Positions 8,929 through 17,955 of a DNA stretch of 64,000 bases are shown here, piece after piece (position 1 is the stretch's first letter; the number at the start of each line of letters is the position of its first letter). Source of the stretch: an uncultured Flavobacterium sp. (GTDB lineage Bacteria > Bacteroidota > Bacteroidia > Flavobacteriales > Flavobacteriaceae). The notes beneath the pieces are model-generated. The model had not been told where the DNA came from and did no database searches. It saw nothing but the letters and a program-made list of their open reading frames with translations. The DNA lies in contig CALJVL010000015.1 in the NCBI GenBank assembly GCA_937773775.1, positions 1 through 64,000 on the forward strand, given 5' to 3'. Position numbers and translations under genes: made by a program.

Positions 8929-9114
8929 GTTGAGGTTGTAATTTTATATTTTTTTTAAAATTACATTAAAAGGGAATTAGGTTGAAAACCTAAGCTGTTC
9001 CCGCAACTGTAAGCTATCAAGCTTGTTGTTATCTACAAAAACCACTGAGATCACTGGAATTTTTTCAGTTTCTCGGGAAGGTAAACAACAAGACGCAAGC
9101 CAGGAGACCTGCCT
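8929..9114 (+). promoter_or_regulatory. Cobalamin riboswitch
   Basis: The B12 box AGCCAGGAGACCTGCC lies at 9098-9113, preceded by GACGCA. Upstream are the other conserved blocks: the GGGAATTAGGTTGAAA-type segment near 8971-8986, the CCCGCAACTGTAAG core near 9000-9012, and a CACTG-containing arm near 9043-9056. This order is that of the classical cobalamin riboswitch. Binding of adenosylcobalamin or a related corrinoid should repress the downstream btuB-like gene, whose ATG is 48 bases after the B12 box. Confidence 0.95.
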
Positions 9115-9161
9115 TTTTTCTTAACGAATATCGAACTTTCGGGAAAAAAGGTTCAGAAATT

Positions 9162-10988
9162 ATGACTAGTATCAAACGGTTTGTTTTTTGTTTTTTATTT
9201 TTGTGCCAATTTGTAGCGGCGCAGCAGGATACTATTTCTTTAAATGAAATAAAGATCTCGGATGTACAACTCAGAAAATTTTCAAACACCCAATCCGTTC
9301 AAGAGCTAAACGATTCTATAATTGCCAAAAATCAACCCTCGCTAACGTCTCTGCTTAATTATAACACCGTAATTTATTTTAAAGAAAACGGATTGGGAAT
9401 GGTGTCTTCACCTTCTTTTAGAGGAACGACGGCGCAACAAACTGCTGTTATTTGGAACGGAATAAACATCAATTCTCAACTTCTTGGACAAACTGATTTT
9501 AATACAATTACAACTCGTGATTTTAATTCAATTGTTGTTCGGGCGGGTGGAGGGAGTGCTATTTATGGCAGTAGTGCCATAGGTGGAAGTATTCATTTGA
9601 ATAATGAATTCGATTTTAAAAAGGCTTTTTCTAATGAATTACAATTAAGGTACGGTAGCTTTACCACTCTTGGAGCCAATTACCGATTGATTGCTTCCAA
9701 TGATAAGTGGAGTACACAATTTAGTCTTTCCAGAAATAGTTCGGATAATGAGTACGAATACTTAGGTACTGATAAGAAAAATGAAAACGGACAATTTGAG
9801 AATTCAAGTTATAATTTGAATGTTGGTTACCTTTTTAATGCTAGAAATACACTTAAAATTTACAGTCAATTATTTGATGGGGAGCGCCATTTTTCGGGAA
9901 CATTAGCAGCGCCATCCAAAAGCAAGTACTTCGATTTTAATACTCGAAACTTAGTGGAATGGGATGGTTTTTACGGAGCGTTGGTTTCTAAAGTTAAAGT
10001 GGCTTTACTAACCGAAAATTATAAATATTTCGAGAATAAAGACCAATCATTTTTTACACACGGACAAGCGGTAACATTTATAATAAAGCAGGATTTAGCC
10101 TATAAGGTGAACTCTAAAATAAATTTGAATACAATCATTGATTTTACGCAGACTACTGGCGATGGTTCTGATTTATTGCAAAAAAAACGGCAAATAACCT
10201 CAGGAGCTTTATTGATGAAACATCAGTTGTTTGAGAATTTAGAATATGAGCTAAGTCTCAGAAAAGAAATTACCAATGCCTATGATAGTCCATTATTGTA
10301 TTCCTTTGGAGTGAAATATACGGCCAATAAAAATTACAATATTAAAATAAATGCTTCTCGTAATTTTAGAATTCCATCTTTTAACGATTTGTATTGGCAA
10401 CAAGGCGGGAATCCTAACTTACAACCTGAAAATGCGCATCAATATGAAGTAGGGCAGGAATTGGTTTTTAATATGATTCGTTTCTCGGCTACAGCTTTCT
10501 TTAATAAAATAGATAATCTGATCAATTGGCAACCGAATTCTTCGGGGCTGTGGCAACCAGAGAATACTAAAAAAGTAAATACCTATGGGGTTGAAACTAA
10601 TCTTACTTTTGATAAAAATATAGGGAAGCACCACCTACTTTTTAGGTCAAACTACGCCTATACAGTTTCTGAAAATCAAGAAACAAAATTACAACTGATT
10701 TATGTTCCCTTTCATAAATTCAACTCTTCTTTATCTTATTCCTTTGATAAAGCGACTATTTTCTCTCAATATCTTTTTAATGGAACTGTTTTTACATCGT
10801 CTGATAACTTTTATAAATTAAAAGAATATCAGCTGGTAAATATTGGAGTTAGCTATCGTTTGGGTCCCAAAGAGAAAATAGATATAGGTTTGCAGGTTTT
10901 GAATCTTTTGAATGAGAAGTATCAAAGTGTCGCTACCAGGCCTTTACCTGGAAGGAATTATGCTGTTAATTTAATTTTTAAACTATAA
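9162..10988 (+). CDS. btuB: TonB-dependent outer-membrane receptor, BtuB-like
   Basis: This 608-residue receptor has a signal peptide (residues 1-21, ending CQFVAAQ). A plug domain follows, with SSPSFRGTTAQQTAVIWNGININ and RAGGGSAIYGSSAIGGSIHLNN, and then a beta-barrel ending in the aromatic-poor terminal strand NYAVNLIFKL. The length matches BtuB rather than larger SusC-type receptors, and there is no carboxypeptidase-like N-terminal extension. Control by the cobalamin riboswitch directly upstream indicates corrinoid uptake across the outer membrane, energised by TonB. The BtuG-like lipoprotein gene follows after 4 bases. Confidence 0.92.
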   Translation: MTSIKRFVFCFLFLCQFVAAQQDTISLNEIKISDVQLRKFSNTQSVQELNDSIIAKNQPSLTSLLNYNTVIYFKENGLGMVSSPSFRGTTAQQTAVIWNGININSQLLGQTDFNTITTRDFNSIVVRAGGGSAIYGSSAIGGSIHLNNEFDFKKAFSNELQLRYGSFTTLGANYRLIASNDKWSTQFSLSRNSSDNEYEYLGTDKKNENGQFENSSYNLNVGYLFNARNTLKIYSQLFDGERHFSGTLAAPSKSKYFDFNTRNLVEWDGFYGALVSKVKVALLTENYKYFENKDQSFFTHGQAVTFIIKQDLAYKVNSKINLNTIIDFTQTTGDGSDLLQKKRQITSGALLMKHQLFENLEYELSLRKEITNAYDSPLLYSFGVKYTANKNYNIKINASRNFRIPSFNDLYWQQGGNPNLQPENAHQYEVGQELVFNMIRFSATAFFNKIDNLINWQPNSSGLWQPENTKKVNTYGVETNLTFDKNIGKHHLLFRSNYAYTVSENQETKLQLIYVPFHKFNSSLSYSFDKATIFSQYLFNGTVFTSSDNFYKLKEYQLVNIGVSYRLGPKEKIDIGLQVLNLLNEKYQSVATRPLPGRNYAVNLIFKL

Positions 10989-10992
10989 TAAA

Positions 10993-12066
10993 ATGAATTT
11001 CAAAAAAGTGGTACTCTTGGCTTTAGTAAGCCCGTTTTTCTTTGCATCTTGTAGTAATGATGATGCTAAAATTGAAACTCCTCTTGGAGCTTATGATGGT
11101 GGAGTCTTGATTTTAAATCAAGGTGGTTTTGGTCAAGGTAATGCATCAGTTTCTTATCTTTCTAATGATTTCGTTGGTTTTCAAAACAATATTTTTTCTT
11201 TGGTGAACCCAACAAAAATTTTGGGAGATACTGGTCAAGATGTTGGTTTATATGATGATTTAGCGTTTGTTGTTTTGAATAATTCAAATAAGATTGAAGT
11301 GGTAAATCGCTACACTATGGCACATGTGGCTACCGTAGATAGTGGTTTAAGTAACCCTAGATTTATTGCTTTTGCTAATGGAAAAGGATATGTGACAAAT
11401 TGGGGTGATGGTACTAATACCACGGATGATTATGTTGCAGTCCTCAACTTGTCTACTTATGTAGTGAGTAGTAAAATTCCAGTGGCTGAAGGTCCTGAAA
11501 GAATTTTAGAGTTCAACAATACGCTGTATGTAGCTCATCAAGGTGGTTTTGGTTTTGGTAAATCCATTTCAGTAATAAATGGTAATAGCGATACTGTCGC
11601 CGCAACAATAGAAGTAGGAGATGTTCCAAACTCATTTGAAGTCAGTAGTGGAAGTTTATTCGTCTTGTGTGGAGGTAAGCCAAGTTATGCGGCTACAGAA
11701 ACGGCAGGCAAATTAGTGAAAATTAATATCGCTAATAATACAGTTAGTAGTTCAATTAATTTTGCAGCGGCGACACACCCAGCAAACTTAGACATTGAAA
11801 GAAATGATTTGTATTATACAGTTGATTCTGGTATTTTTAAAACGAATGTTACTGCGACCACTTTACCAGTATCGGCACTTTTTACTGCTACAGCTCAAGG
11901 TGTATATGGTGTATATAGTTTTGCAATTGGAAATAATGCTATTTATGTGGGTGATGCAGGCGATTATAATTCAAATGGTAAAGTATATGTTTATTCAGCT
12001 ACTGGAATGTTAAATAAAGAATATACTGTAGGAGTTATTCCTGCTGGATTTTATTTTAATAAATAA
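10993..12066 (+). CDS. btuG: DUF5074/YncE-type beta-propeller lipoprotein, BtuG-like
   Basis: This 357-residue lipoprotein has a lipobox FFFASC with Cys20, followed by acidic residues as expected for surface export in Bacteroidota. The body carries repeated propeller blades (GGVLILNQGGFGQG, YDDLAFVVLNNSNKIEVVN, NGKGYVTNWGDG, NTLYVAHQGGFG, GSLFVLCGG). Bacteroides BtuG is a seven-bladed YncE-like surface lipoprotein that binds cobalamin very tightly and pairs with BtuB. Here the gene lies 4 bases after the btuB-like gene under the same riboswitch, so the same role is likely. That role is inferred from family and position. Confidence 0.8.
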   Translation: MNFKKVVLLALVSPFFFASCSNDDAKIETPLGAYDGGVLILNQGGFGQGNASVSYLSNDFVGFQNNIFSLVNPTKILGDTGQDVGLYDDLAFVVLNNSNKIEVVNRYTMAHVATVDSGLSNPRFIAFANGKGYVTNWGDGTNTTDDYVAVLNLSTYVVSSKIPVAEGPERILEFNNTLYVAHQGGFGFGKSISVINGNSDTVAATIEVGDVPNSFEVSSGSLFVLCGGKPSYAATETAGKLVKINIANNTVSSSINFAAATHPANLDIERNDLYYTVDSGIFKTNVTATTLPVSALFTATAQGVYGVYSFAIGNNAIYVGDAGDYNSNGKVYVYSATGMLNKEYTVGVIPAGFYFNK

Positions 12067-12088
12067 TATTTTTATTATTTAGTATAAA

Positions 12089-12121
12089 CAAAAAAGGCTT
12101 TCGGTGACGAAAGCCTTTTTG
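12089..12121. terminator. Bidirectional Rho-independent terminator
   Basis: A perfect stem AAAAAGGCTTTCG / CGAAAGCCTTTTT closes on a GTGA loop and has T-runs on both sides. It lies between the convergent btuG-like and S41 protease genes and can serve both. Confidence 0.9.
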
Positions 12122-12136
12122 TTTATAAAAACTGAA

Positions 12137-13582
12137 TTATTTCAATGCCTTTAATAGTCCTTCAGGTGCTTTCTCAATAAACATTTGGTTTTGCAATCCA
12201 TCTATTGATTTGGAGTCTTTAAAGTAATTGAAGTCTTTTTTAGGACTTTGTTGCAGCATTTTGCCTGTTCCTGTGATTTTCCCTATTGCAGTACTTAATA
12301 ACGGTTCTGAAGGATTTCCTAGAATATCTAAGTTCCCAAGATTCTCCCGCAATAAGTAAGTAGGCGTTAGGCCGTTGAAATAATCTCCAAAACCATCGGC
12401 ATTGACTATTTTTAAAACTATAGGCTGCATAGCATAGCGATGATTCGGGTTTTTGTTGTCTTTCCCAAAAGTAGGGGAGTCGTATAAAGTCACAGAACCT
12501 ACATTTTTACCAGTGGTAACGTCGCCAATTTGTACTACATCCATGTATGGTTTTAATCCATTTATTACCAATTCACTCGCTGATGCAGAACTTTTAGTGG
12601 TCAGAATATAAATTTTAGTTAAATTTAAACTGGTAATTGCCGTACTTCCTATTTTATCAGTAAAATTGTTTCTAAGCAATTCAGGATCTTCAGATTCAAA
12701 ATAGGAGTTGATTTTCTCGTTCCATTGTTGTTTTGCAAAAACTTGTCCAGTGTATTGTCCAGTAATCATACTAGCCAATCGCGTAGCGGTAAGTACTGAA
12801 CCGCCTGAATTGTATCGTAAGTCAAGCACCAAGTCCGTAACTCCTTCTGACTTAAGCGTAGCAAAAGCATTATTTAATTCGCTATCATATTCAGCATAAA
12901 ACCCATTGTACATCAAGTAACCGATTCTGTGAGTTCCAACAGGAATTACTTTATTTATTAAAATTGGGTTTTCAGCCAAAACTGTTTTGGTTAATGCGAC
13001 TGATTCTCCGTTTGGGGTTATGGCTCCAGAGGCATAATCTGCTAAATTTAAAGTATAAGCATCATCGGCCAACAAACTTTGATAATTACTTACAGTTAAC
13101 TGCGTTCCGTTTATTCCATAAAATATGGCGCCACGTTTTATTTCTTTTGGTGATGCATCTGAATTTGGAATGATGTAACGTACATAGCCAAATATGTCTG
13201 TTGTGCTTCCAGGCTTATAAACTAAGCCAAATTCTACTCCATTATTTTTTGTAATCCCTCCTAGGGCTTGTTCCAATTCTAAATAATCGGATACGATCCA
13301 GCTGAAACGGTCGATTGACTTGTCTACTCTCAAGGCGTCAAACAAGTCTTCTGGAGCTGGATAACCGGTCAGGAAAACATTAAGTTGGTCTTGATTAGCA
13401 AAACGATCATCAGATAAATTGGGTACATCTGCTTGCCATAAATAGTATTGATTTAATCCTTTCCAGATAAAATCCTGGACTTCCAGATTTATCGGCGCCG
13501 CTAAGTCATCTTGATCTTGACAACTCTGAAAGCTTAAAGCAGCTAAAAATAATAAAAGAGTAAATTTGACTGTTGTTTTCAT
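12137..13582 (-). CDS. S41-family (C-terminal processing) peptidase, lipoprotein
   Basis: This 481-residue lipoprotein has a lipobox SFQSC with Cys21. An N-terminal helical region comes first (QDFIWKGLNQYYLWQADVP), then a degenerate PDZ-like part, then the S41 core: VLDLRYNSGGS and the nucleophile region LTTKSSASASELVINGL, with the catalytic Lys probably in TTGKNVGS. It should cleave proteins in the periplasm or at the cell surface. The fold order matches Bacteroidota S41 lipoproteins, whose natural substrates are mostly unknown. The gene stands alone and shares the terminator at 12089-12121. Confidence 0.88.
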   Translation of the reverse strand: MKTTVKFTLLLFLAALSFQSCQDQDDLAAPINLEVQDFIWKGLNQYYLWQADVPNLSDDRFANQDQLNVFLTGYPAPEDLFDALRVDKSIDRFSWIVSDYLELEQALGGITKNNGVEFGLVYKPGSTTDIFGYVRYIIPNSDASPKEIKRGAIFYGINGTQLTVSNYQSLLADDAYTLNLADYASGAITPNGESVALTKTVLAENPILINKVIPVGTHRIGYLMYNGFYAEYDSELNNAFATLKSEGVTDLVLDLRYNSGGSVLTATRLASMITGQYTGQVFAKQQWNEKINSYFESEDPELLRNNFTDKIGSTAITSLNLTKIYILTTKSSASASELVINGLKPYMDVVQIGDVTTGKNVGSVTLYDSPTFGKDNKNPNHRYAMQPIVLKIVNADGFGDYFNGLTPTYLLRENLGNLDILGNPSEPLLSTAIGKITGTGKMLQQSPKKDFNYFKDSKSIDGLQNQMFIEKAPEGLLKALK

Positions 13583-13814
13583 ATTTGGGGTTTGATCTTT
13601 ATATTAACGTAAAAATACTATCTTTAGTTTTAATTTTTAATTTTTTAACAAAAAATATACTTGATTGTATTGTTATTATAAAGTAAATGGCTTCATATTG
13701 AAAAAGTTAATAATATAAATACAATGACAGATAATAAATATTGGCATAGAAAGTGCTATTTAGATTAAAGAACAAAAAAATTAATAATTCAAATTACAAT
13801 AAATAAAAAAGATA

Positions 13815-14390
13815 ATGAAGTTAAAAATGCTACAAAACCTCAAGAAAAGTAAGCTCAGTTTGAGTAAAAAGTTTATAATCACATTAGTAGTTGTGCTGTT
13901 TTCTAGCCCGTTTTTCGCTCAAAGCATCTTCGATAAATTTGATGGCCAAGACGACGTTACTTCCATAGTAGTCAATAAAAAAATGTTTGAACTTATGAGT
14001 AAGGTTAAAGTTGATGCTTCGGATAGAGAAACGCAGCAATATATGAACTTGATAAAAAAATTAGATAATTTAAAGGTTTTTACAACCAGTAGTTCAAAAG
14101 TCGTAAGTGAAATGAAATCTGCCGCCGATAAATATGTGAAAACAGCTGGTTTAGAAGAGCTAATCCGCGTAAATGATAGTGGTAATAACATTAATATATT
14201 AGTGAAGTCAGGGGCAAATGATGCTGAGATTAATGAGCTTTTGATGTTCATTGAGTCTGGAAATAGTACTAATCAAACGGTTTTAATGTCTTTGACCGGT
14301 AGCTTTGATTTGGATGAAATTTCGATTCTAACCGATAAGATGAGAATTCCAGGTGGGGAAGAGCTAAAGAAAGCGACCAAAAGAAAATAA
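13815..14390 (+). CDS. DUF4252 domain-containing secreted protein
   Basis: This 191-residue protein carries a signal peptide ending VVVLFSSPFFAQ and then the DUF4252 region, with SIVVNKKMFELMSKV, YMNLIKKLDNLKVFTT and LMSLTGSFDLDEISIL as recognisable blocks. The family is restricted to Bacteroidota and has no known function. In flavobacteria two DUF4252 genes usually lie in tandem next to an ECF sigma unit; here the second copy survives only as the pseudogene at 14565-14894. The ATG at 13827 is an alternative start. Confidence 0.8.
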   Translation: MKLKMLQNLKKSKLSLSKKFIITLVVVLFSSPFFAQSIFDKFDGQDDVTSIVVNKKMFELMSKVKVDASDRETQQYMNLIKKLDNLKVFTTSSSKVVSEMKSAADKYVKTAGLEELIRVNDSGNNINILVKSGANDAEINELLMFIESGNSTNQTVLMSLTGSFDLDEISILTDKMRIPGGEELKKATKRK

Positions 14391-14564
14391 TAAAAGCTGT
14401 TTCTCTGCTCTAAAAATCAGTGTACATCCTATTGCAGAATTTAAATAGCACGTAAATATGGGAGTGATTTTTTAGTGTGCGTTATTTTTTTATTCGTGTG
14501 TTTTAAACCCCTATGAAATACGGTTGTCAATCAAGCAAAATACTGCTTTACATTTTTTTATAAA

Positions 14565-14894
14565 GTGAATATTTCAGCTTCTAAGTTTAATAAAAAAAAG
14601 AATCAGTTAGAATCAGAAGCTGCGAAAATGGATGCTATTCTAAATAACCCAAAGCACCAAAATCTGATGAAGTTCAGTTCTGGAAAGCAGAGTGCATCGA
14701 TTGGTTTTGAGGGTCCCGACTAGCATATTTATGAGCTCATTTTATTTGCAAACAGAAAAGAAATGGGCTCTGTTGTAATGCGAGTTTTAGGTAAAGATAT
14801 GAACGCCACAAGCATCATGACGATTGTTTCTGTTTTAAGAGAATCAAAAATTGATTTAGGAAAGTTTGAGCCATTGGAACATGGAATGAAATAA
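14565..14894 (+). pseudogene. Broken second DUF4252 gene (C-terminal half, internal amber stop)
   Basis: One frame from 14565 to a TAA at 14892 reads as the C-terminal part of a DUF4252 protein: the blocks QNLMKFSSGKQSASIGFEG, LILFANRKEMGSVVMRVLG and NATSIMTIVSVLRESKIDL follow the usual order. A TAG at 14721-14723 interrupts it. The N-terminal half, including the expected lipoprotein signal, is not recognisable upstream: in 14391-14564 I see only short blocked frames. It is therefore a truncated paralogue of the gene just before it. Codon phase is kept across the stop, so decay may be recent. Confidence 0.7.
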
Positions 14895-15466
14895 ATTGAC
14901 TCTTTTTTGATTCTAAGTGTTTCTGCACTAGATAGAAATACTCGTTTTACAGCTATCTTAGCGATCTTTAGCCGTCGTAAGACTTCTTATATTATTTATT
15001 AATCATAGTGCAATGAGGTGATATCAAATTAATATAAAGTCATTATATTGGTCAATAAAGGATATGGAGTAATAATAAAAACGTAAATATAACTGTTTAT
15101 TTCTTAGGCTATTTAGAAAGTTAAATTAAAGAACTTTATAGAGAATAAAAGAAGGGTTTTCGGTGCTATGTAGTATCACAAAACCTAGTTATTGATACAG
15201 CCGATACAGGTCGTAAACTATTAAAGTGCTTTTTTTCAAAAGATATTGTAAATCTCAAGGCGTCCTAAGGTAATTAACAGCGAGTTAACAGTCAGAAAAC
15301 CAAAATAACTGTCTAAATTGCCTAAATTCGGTTTTTATAGTATTACTATAAAATTGCATTGTAAATCTTATGTGAAGACGATTAGCCAATGAAATTATAA
15401 TGTAAAATGGACTACTTATTAGTAGTTGTTGGCTTGATTATTTAATTACCAACTTAAAAAACAAAA
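14895..15466. other. Intergenic stretch without recognised gene
   Basis: About 570 bases of A+T-rich DNA with all frames blocked. I see no RNA gene, repeat or terminator that I can defend. The last 40 bases probably hold the promoter of the secreted protein at 15467. Confidence 0.5.
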
Positions 15467-15985
15467 ATGAAAAAAACAGTACTGATATTAATTCTATTTA
15501 TCGGGTTAAATGCATTTGCACAGAATAACGTCAAGATTTTGTATCACGAGGACGTAATGACAGACAAAGAATATATTTATACAAACGAAAGTCTTTTTAG
15601 TCTTGATGGCAAAAAAGTAGGTTTCATTGTGAAGCCATCACTTGAAATGAAAAATGAGGCTTTTGTATATACTGGGATATTTGTTGAATCTGTTGGCATA
15701 GGTACTTGCTTGGAAAAAGACGACTTAACAATACTTTTCGAAGACAGTACTAAAATTACTCTTAAGTCCTATAGTAAGTTTAATTGTAAAGGTATAAGTA
15801 AGTTTGATCTTAGCGATACTGAATTAAATAAGCTTACTAAACGAATTAAAGCCGTGCGATTTTTAAATGGCCGAAGTTTTGAGGAATTAACGATATTGGT
15901 AGAAAAAGAGAAGGACAAAACATTCTTTATTGATGTCAAACGGGCAATTGATAAACAAGTATACGAAGTAGTTGACGAAATGTAA
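15467..15985 (+). CDS. Hypothetical secreted protein
   Basis: This 172-residue protein has a clear signal peptide (MKKTVLILILFIGLNAFAQ), so it is exported. The mature part is mixed alpha/beta with one Cys pair candidate (VGIGTCLEKDD and SKFNCKGISK). I do not recognise the family. It stands alone in a gene-poor stretch with no operon partner. The ATG is preceded by an A-rich leader, as is usual in this organism. Confidence 0.6.
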   Translation: MKKTVLILILFIGLNAFAQNNVKILYHEDVMTDKEYIYTNESLFSLDGKKVGFIVKPSLEMKNEAFVYTGIFVESVGIGTCLEKDDLTILFEDSTKITLKSYSKFNCKGISKFDLSDTELNKLTKRIKAVRFLNGRSFEELTILVEKEKDKTFFIDVKRAIDKQVYEVVDEM

Positions 15986-16182
15986 AAAAGATGTTTTTTT
16001 TTGAATTACAAATGCGGGTATCCGTTATGGTTATCCTTTTTTTTGTTTAAACAATTTGACTACTTGCAAGTCTTAAATTATAACGAATAAATGAAATATC
16101 ACTAAAAGGGGGTATTGTGAAAACTTAAGATCTTTCTAAAATTTGATACAGAATTGAATCAACATATAATTATCATTTCATT

Positions 16183-16314
16183 ATGGGTCGTAACGAAAAA
16201 TCTAGTGCTTCAAATCTTTTATCCTATTCGTTTGGTGTGGTTTTCCTAGCGTTGATTTTTATTTCATTAACCTGGCTAATATTGTTTATTAGCTATCGCT
16301 TGATATATGAATAG
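16183..16314 (+). CDS. Possible 43-residue small membrane protein
   Basis: A short frame begins MGRNEKSSAS and is followed by one strongly hydrophobic helix (about residues 15-40) ending SYRLIYE. It lies in an otherwise empty gap before the tRNA genes. Size and composition fit a single-span membrane peptide, but there is no family match and chance cannot be excluded. Confidence 0.3.
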   Translation: MGRNEKSSASNLLSYSFGVVFLALIFISLTWLILFISYRLIYE

Positions 16315-16478
16315 ATTTAGAAGTGCTGTGTACATAAGGTGAAACGTTATAATTCATTATCAGCCTAATATGGATGGATATAAAAAACGAAAAAAGGTTT
16401 TACCTAGCATTTTTTATCTCGGTTGAGTAAAAATGTTAACTAAAACCTTTGTAAAAGCCTATAAACAGGCTCTTAAAG

Positions 16479-16561
16479 TGACCACGATGGGATTCGAACC
16501 CACACGCCCTTGCGAGCACCAGCCCCTCAAGCTGGCAAGTCTACCGTTTCTCCACGTGGCC
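16479..16561 (-). tRNA. tRNA-Leu (GAG)
   Basis: Read on the minus strand, the acceptor GGCCACG pairs with CGTGGTC (one G-U), followed by discriminator A. The anticodon stem CCAGC/GCTGG holds the loop TTGAGGG, giving anticodon GAG. A long variable arm (TGCTCGCAAGGGCG region) confirms a class II tRNA, and the T-arm has GGTTCGAATCC. CCA is not encoded. Confidence 0.92.
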
Positions 16562-16601
16562 TTAATAAAAAAAGGTCAAGTAATAAATTACTCGACCTTT
16601 G

Positions 16602-16674
16602 TGACCCGACTGGGGCTCGAACCCAGGACCCCATCATTAAAAGTGATGTGCTCTACCAACTGAGCTATCGAGTC
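16602..16674 (-). tRNA. tRNA-Lys (TTT), copy 1
   Basis: On the minus strand the acceptor GACTCGA pairs with TCGGGTC, the D-arm is AGCTCAGTTGGTAGAGCA, the anticodon loop is CTTTTAA within CATCA/TGATG, and the T-arm is GGGTTCGAGCCC. The anticodon is TTT (lysine). It is identical to the next tRNA, 38 bases away. Confidence 0.93.
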
Positions 16675-16712
16675 GAAGCTTCAAGGAAATTATGTGTCGA
16701 TCACTTAAATTG

Positions 16713-16785
16713 TGACCCGACTGGGGCTCGAACCCAGGACCCCATCATTAAAAGTGATGTGCTCTACCAACTGAGCTATCGAGTC
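16713..16785 (-). tRNA. tRNA-Lys (TTT), copy 2
   Basis: The sequence is the same as the copy at 16602-16674, with all arms intact. This is the first gene of a Lys-Lys-Leu tRNA cluster transcribed leftward. Confidence 0.93.
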
Positions 16786-16911
16786 ATATTCTCCCCTTGA
16801 ATGCGGGTGCAAAGATAAGGACTTTATTTGATGTTTTCCAAGCAATTTTATTATAAATTTGTCTTTTTTTAACAATAAATCTTAACGCCTTAATCTATAA
16901 GGTTTTATTCT

Positions 16912-17430
16912 ATGAGAAAAATTATATTATTAGGCTATATGGGGTGCGGGAAGTCGACGGTTGCCAAAACCCTGTCGAAAAATACGGGTATTCCCTTCGT
17001 GGATTTAGATCAATATATCGAGCAAAAAACAAAGCTAACTATTAATGCTATTTTTGAACAGCGTGGTGAAATCTACTTTCGGAAGTTGGAGCATCAAGCA
17101 TTTGTTGAATTGTTGAATTCTTCAGAGCGATTGATTATTGGACTGGGTGGTGGAACAGCTTGTTATGCCAATAATCATGAATTGTTGATAGGGGAAAATG
17201 TGTCTTCTATATATCTAAAGGCATCTATTGAGACATTATTTAACAGATTGTCTTTAAATAAAAGTAAAAGACCCTTAATTGCTGAAAAAAGCGAAGAGGA
17301 ATTAAAGGAGTTCATAGCGATGCATCTTTTCGAAAGAAGTTTTTATTACAATCAGGCCCAGTATAAAGTCTCTGTAGATGACAAAACAATAGACGAGACC
17401 GTTCTGGATATTGTAGCTATTTTAGCTTAA
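16912..17430 (+). CDS. aroK: Shikimate kinase
   Basis: This 172-residue kinase has the normal length. Walker A is GYMGCGKST (residues 8-16), the shikimate-binding Asp lies in VDLDQYIE, the Arg is in EIYFRKLE, the glycine motif is IGLGGGTA, and the lid Arg is in SKRPL. It phosphorylates shikimate with ATP in the pathway to chorismate and aromatic amino acids. The C-terminus overlaps the convergent phosphoribosyltransferase gene by 9 bases. Confidence 0.93.
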   Translation: MRKIILLGYMGCGKSTVAKTLSKNTGIPFVDLDQYIEQKTKLTINAIFEQRGEIYFRKLEHQAFVELLNSSERLIIGLGGGTACYANNHELLIGENVSSIYLKASIETLFNRLSLNKSKRPLIAEKSEEELKEFIAMHLFERSFYYNQAQYKVSVDDKTIDETVLDIVAILA

Positions 17431-17922
17431 GTAGGCATGGCTATTTCCATCTTCATCGAAAACCACCTGAACATGTTCTAAAATGGATGTGGAAAGAGAG
17501 ATTCCTTTGAAATCTGCTTTTACCGGATATTTCTTGTGATTGCGATCTACTAGGACTGCAGTTTTGAATTTTTTCAAGGGAACATCTAGGAAATGTCTTA
17601 TGGCGTAGATTAAGGTAGTGCCTGAGTTGAGTACGTCGTCAACAAGAATTAAACCTTTATTCGCATATTGCTCTTTTAATAAGGATGTTTGTATCGGTAA
17701 TTCGGGATTTTGTTTGTTTATTTTAACTTCACAAAGGGAGACTTCTAGTGGAGAGATCTTTTTTAGCTCTTGTGCAATTTTTTCTGCAAAAACGAAGCCG
17801 TTTATGGCAATTCCTGCAAGAACGACTTCCTTTTCATCTACAAAGGTTTCGTAGATCTGGTAAGCAATTCTTCTTGTTTTGTGTTCAATTTCTTGATTTG
17901 TCAGGATGATATTTTTACTCAT
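17422..17922 (-). CDS. Phosphoribosyltransferase (PRTase type I, PyrR/Hpt-like)
   Basis: This is a 166-residue type I phosphoribosyltransferase. The PRPP-binding loop is LILVDDVLNSGTTLIYA (around residues 90-106), and the N-terminal IAINGFVFAEKIA contributes to the pyrophosphate loop. Size and motif resemble PyrR or hypoxanthine-type enzymes, and flavobacterial annotations vary between the two. No RNA-binding feature decides for PyrR, and pyrimidine genes are not adjacent, so substrate and any regulatory role stay open. It probably shares a transcript with the upstream S4 gene, 33 bases away. Confidence 0.82.
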   Translation of the reverse strand: MSKNIILTNQEIEHKTRRIAYQIYETFVDEKEVVLAGIAINGFVFAEKIAQELKKISPLEVSLCEVKINKQNPELPIQTSLLKEQYANKGLILVDDVLNSGTTLIYAIRHFLDVPLKKFKTAVLVDRNHKKYPVKADFKGISLSTSILEHVQVVFDEDGNSHAYLS

Positions 17923-17955
17923 TATTATTTAATGTTTCAAGTTTAATGTTTCAAA

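Noticed and set aside
16602..16785. Tandem identical tRNA-Lys genes as an attachment site duplication
   Set aside because: Both copies are full-length functional tRNAs in one tRNA cluster and no integrase or mobile gene lies next to them; ordinary gene duplication explains it.
16433..16800. Plus-strand frames of 76 and 96 codons across the tRNA genes
   Set aside because: They are translations of the reverse of tRNA-Leu and tRNA-Lys; the repeated peptide DPTGARTQDPIIKSDVL is a known false-gene signature of antisense tRNA.
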